Shown: piece after piece, positions 6,229 to 7,186 of the stretch | Position numbering within the stretch: position 1 is the stretch's first letter | Layout of the letters: every line of letters begins with the position of its first letter | Source of the DNA: Actinomycetes bacterium | GTDB taxonomy: Bacteria > Actinomycetota > Coriobacteriia > WRKU01 | Assembly (NCBI GenBank): GCA_009781565.1 | Contig: WQXV01000056.1 | Location: 1 to 7,186 of the forward strand | Length of the DNA stretch: 7,186 nt | Direction of reading: 5' to 3' | The notes under the pieces: model-generated | What the model saw: the letters and a program-made list of their open reading frames with translations, nothing else | Told to the model about the DNA's origin: nothing | Databases searched by the model: none | Translations under genes and position numbers: made by a program

Positions 6229-6234
6229 TATAAT
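6229..6234 (+). promoter_or_regulatory. candidate -10 box for the phosphate transporter gene
   Basis: A perfect TATAAT lies 55 bp before the chosen GTG start. No good -35 sits 16-18 bp upstream; the nearest, TTGTCT (6213-6218), is only 10 bp away. It lies back to back with the collagen-gene promoter, so the two may compete for polymerase or share a regulator. Confidence 0.4.
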
Positions 6235-6288
6235 GTCTGGCATGTTGCGTACTGCATGCTTGATAACGCCCATCACAAGGCTACTGAG

Positions 6289-7186
6289 GTGACCATCTTT
6301 CATATATTCGAGTTACTGGGTGGCTTGGCCCTGTTCCTCTATGGCATGAACCGGATGAGTGTGGGACTCAAGAAGGTAGCCGGCAAAAAACTCAAGGGCC
6401 TTGTCAAGCGATTTACCACCAACCGATGGATCGGCGCTGGCATGGGCGCCCTGGTCACAGCACTCATACAGAGCTCGACGGCGACCATCGTCATGGCGGT
6501 CGGTTTCGTCAACGCCGGTCTGATGACGCTCTTCGGCGCGACCGCCATCATCATCGGAGCCAATGTCGGTACCACGATATCGAGCATGCTGCTGACTTTC
6601 AATATCAAACCATACGCTCCCCTCCTGATCTTTATCGGAGCCATGTTGGTGCTCTTCATCAGACAGAAGAAACTGAAGAACACCGGATTGGTCTTTTTGG
6701 GGTTCGGTCTTCTCTTCTTGGGTTTGACCTTGATGAGCGACTCGATGAGTCCTCTCAAAGACGTCCCCTTTATGGCAGAGCTCTTCGAACATACGAGAAA
6801 CCCGTTCATCGGTATCTTGGTCGGATTCACCGTCACCGCCATCATCCAAAGCTCGACGGCGACCATCGGTATCATCCTCTCGATGATCGCAGCCGGGGTG
6901 ATCACCGATCTGAACCAGGCGATCTTCATCCTGTACGGACTGAACCTGGGCGGCACCATCACCCCCTTCATCGCCTCGATCGGCACCAACAAACCGGCCA
7001 AACGCACCGCGGTCGCCAACCTGCTGTTCAACCTCTTGGGCGTGATGATATTTATCATCCTTGGGTTCTTCCACTTCGATCTGGCTGCCCTGGTCAAACA
7101 GATCAGCGATCAGGTCGAGCAGCAGCTCGTCTTCGCCCACATCATCTTCAACGTCGTCATCACCATCGCGCTCCTCCCCTTCATCG
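6289..7186 (+). CDS. Na+/phosphate cotransporter family protein (3' partial)
   Basis: The reading frame runs off the right edge after 299 codons. It has the inverted-repeat architecture of the Na_Pi_cotrans family: LGGLALFLYGM (10-20), QSSTAT (61-66) with GANVGTT (90-96), then the second copy QSSTAT (187-192) with GLNLGGT (217-223). The two QSS motifs form the substrate and sodium site in this family. Hydrophobic helices fill most of the sequence. Bacterial members such as NptA couple sodium entry to phosphate movement, and many carry a C-terminal PhoU-like domain, which would lie beyond this window. GTG at 6289 is preferred because AAGG (6277-6280) lies eight bases upstream and the protein then begins as the family normally does; an ATG at 6256 is in frame but has no ribosome binding site. 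No Pho-type box was recognised upstream. Confidence 0.92.
   Translation, partial: MTIFHIFELLGGLALFLYGMNRMSVGLKKVAGKKLKGLVKRFTTNRWIGAGMGALVTALIQSSTATIVMAVGFVNAGLMTLFGATAIIIGANVGTTISSMLLTFNIKPYAPLLIFIGAMLVLFIRQKKLKNTGLVFLGFGLLFLGLTLMSDSMSPLKDVPFMAELFEHTRNPFIGILVGFTVTAIIQSSTATIGIILSMIAAGVITDLNQAIFILYGLNLGGTITPFIASIGTNKPAKRTAVANLLFNLLGVMIFIILGFFHFDLAALVKQISDQVEQQLVFAHIIFNVVITIALLPFI

Noticed and set aside
6313..7140. Two long minus-strand open frames across the phosphate transporter gene
   Set aside because: They are highly charged or low-complexity antisense frames of a clear plus-strand gene with family motifs, and have no ribosome binding site.

Overview
The window looks like the chromosome of a Gram-positive bacterium of moderate GC content. 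The pairing of an FtsX-type permease with an extracellular serine hydrolase, a LytTR regulator paired with a small membrane protein, and a tRNA with an encoded CCA end resemble what is seen in Actinobacteria of the Coriobacteriia type. This placement is a tentative inference; no rRNA or marker gene is present. The tetramer GATC is strikingly common throughout.

Layout. (1) 1-3236, plus strand: the 3' part of a very large gene, cut by the left edge. It encodes a permease half of the FtsX/MacB class fused in frame, through an apparent signal-anchor helix, to a serine beta-lactamase-like hydrolase and a C-terminal beta-rich region. (2) 3237-3548: a tRNA-Phe(GAA) gene whose 5' flank is bracketed by a perfect 10-bp inverted repeat, then the control region of the next operon, holding a 9-bp direct repeat with 21-bp periodicity. 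(3) 3549-4431, plus: a two-gene operon of a LytTR-domain transcription factor and a four-helix membrane protein, the arrangement of the LytTR Regulatory Systems. (4) 4432-5055: a 189-bp intergenic region with hairpins and two candidate -10 boxes, then a small soluble GRAM/PH-like protein. (5) 5060-6103, minus: a membrane-anchored collagen-like protein with a C1q/TNF-like head, convergent with the GRAM-like gene across only 4 bp. (6) 6104-6288: a divergent promoter region. (7) 6289-7186, plus: the 5' part of a Na+/phosphate cotransporter gene, cut by the right edge.

How the parts may relate. Several genes point to the cell envelope: the permease-hydrolase fusion, the collagen-like surface protein and the phosphate transporter. 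They do not form one obvious pathway. The best candidate for a compact regulatory system is the LytTR/membrane-protein operon: a regulator, a probable membrane antagonist, and a candidate autoregulatory binding site (two identical 9-mers, 12 bp apart) just upstream of its promoter. The most unusual gene is the permease-hydrolase fusion. Its hydrolase domain lacks the usual N-terminal strands before the SxxK motif, while a segment resembling those strands lies about 220 residues earlier, inside the permease's extracellular domain. No mobile element, CRISPR array or convincing rho-independent terminator was seen.
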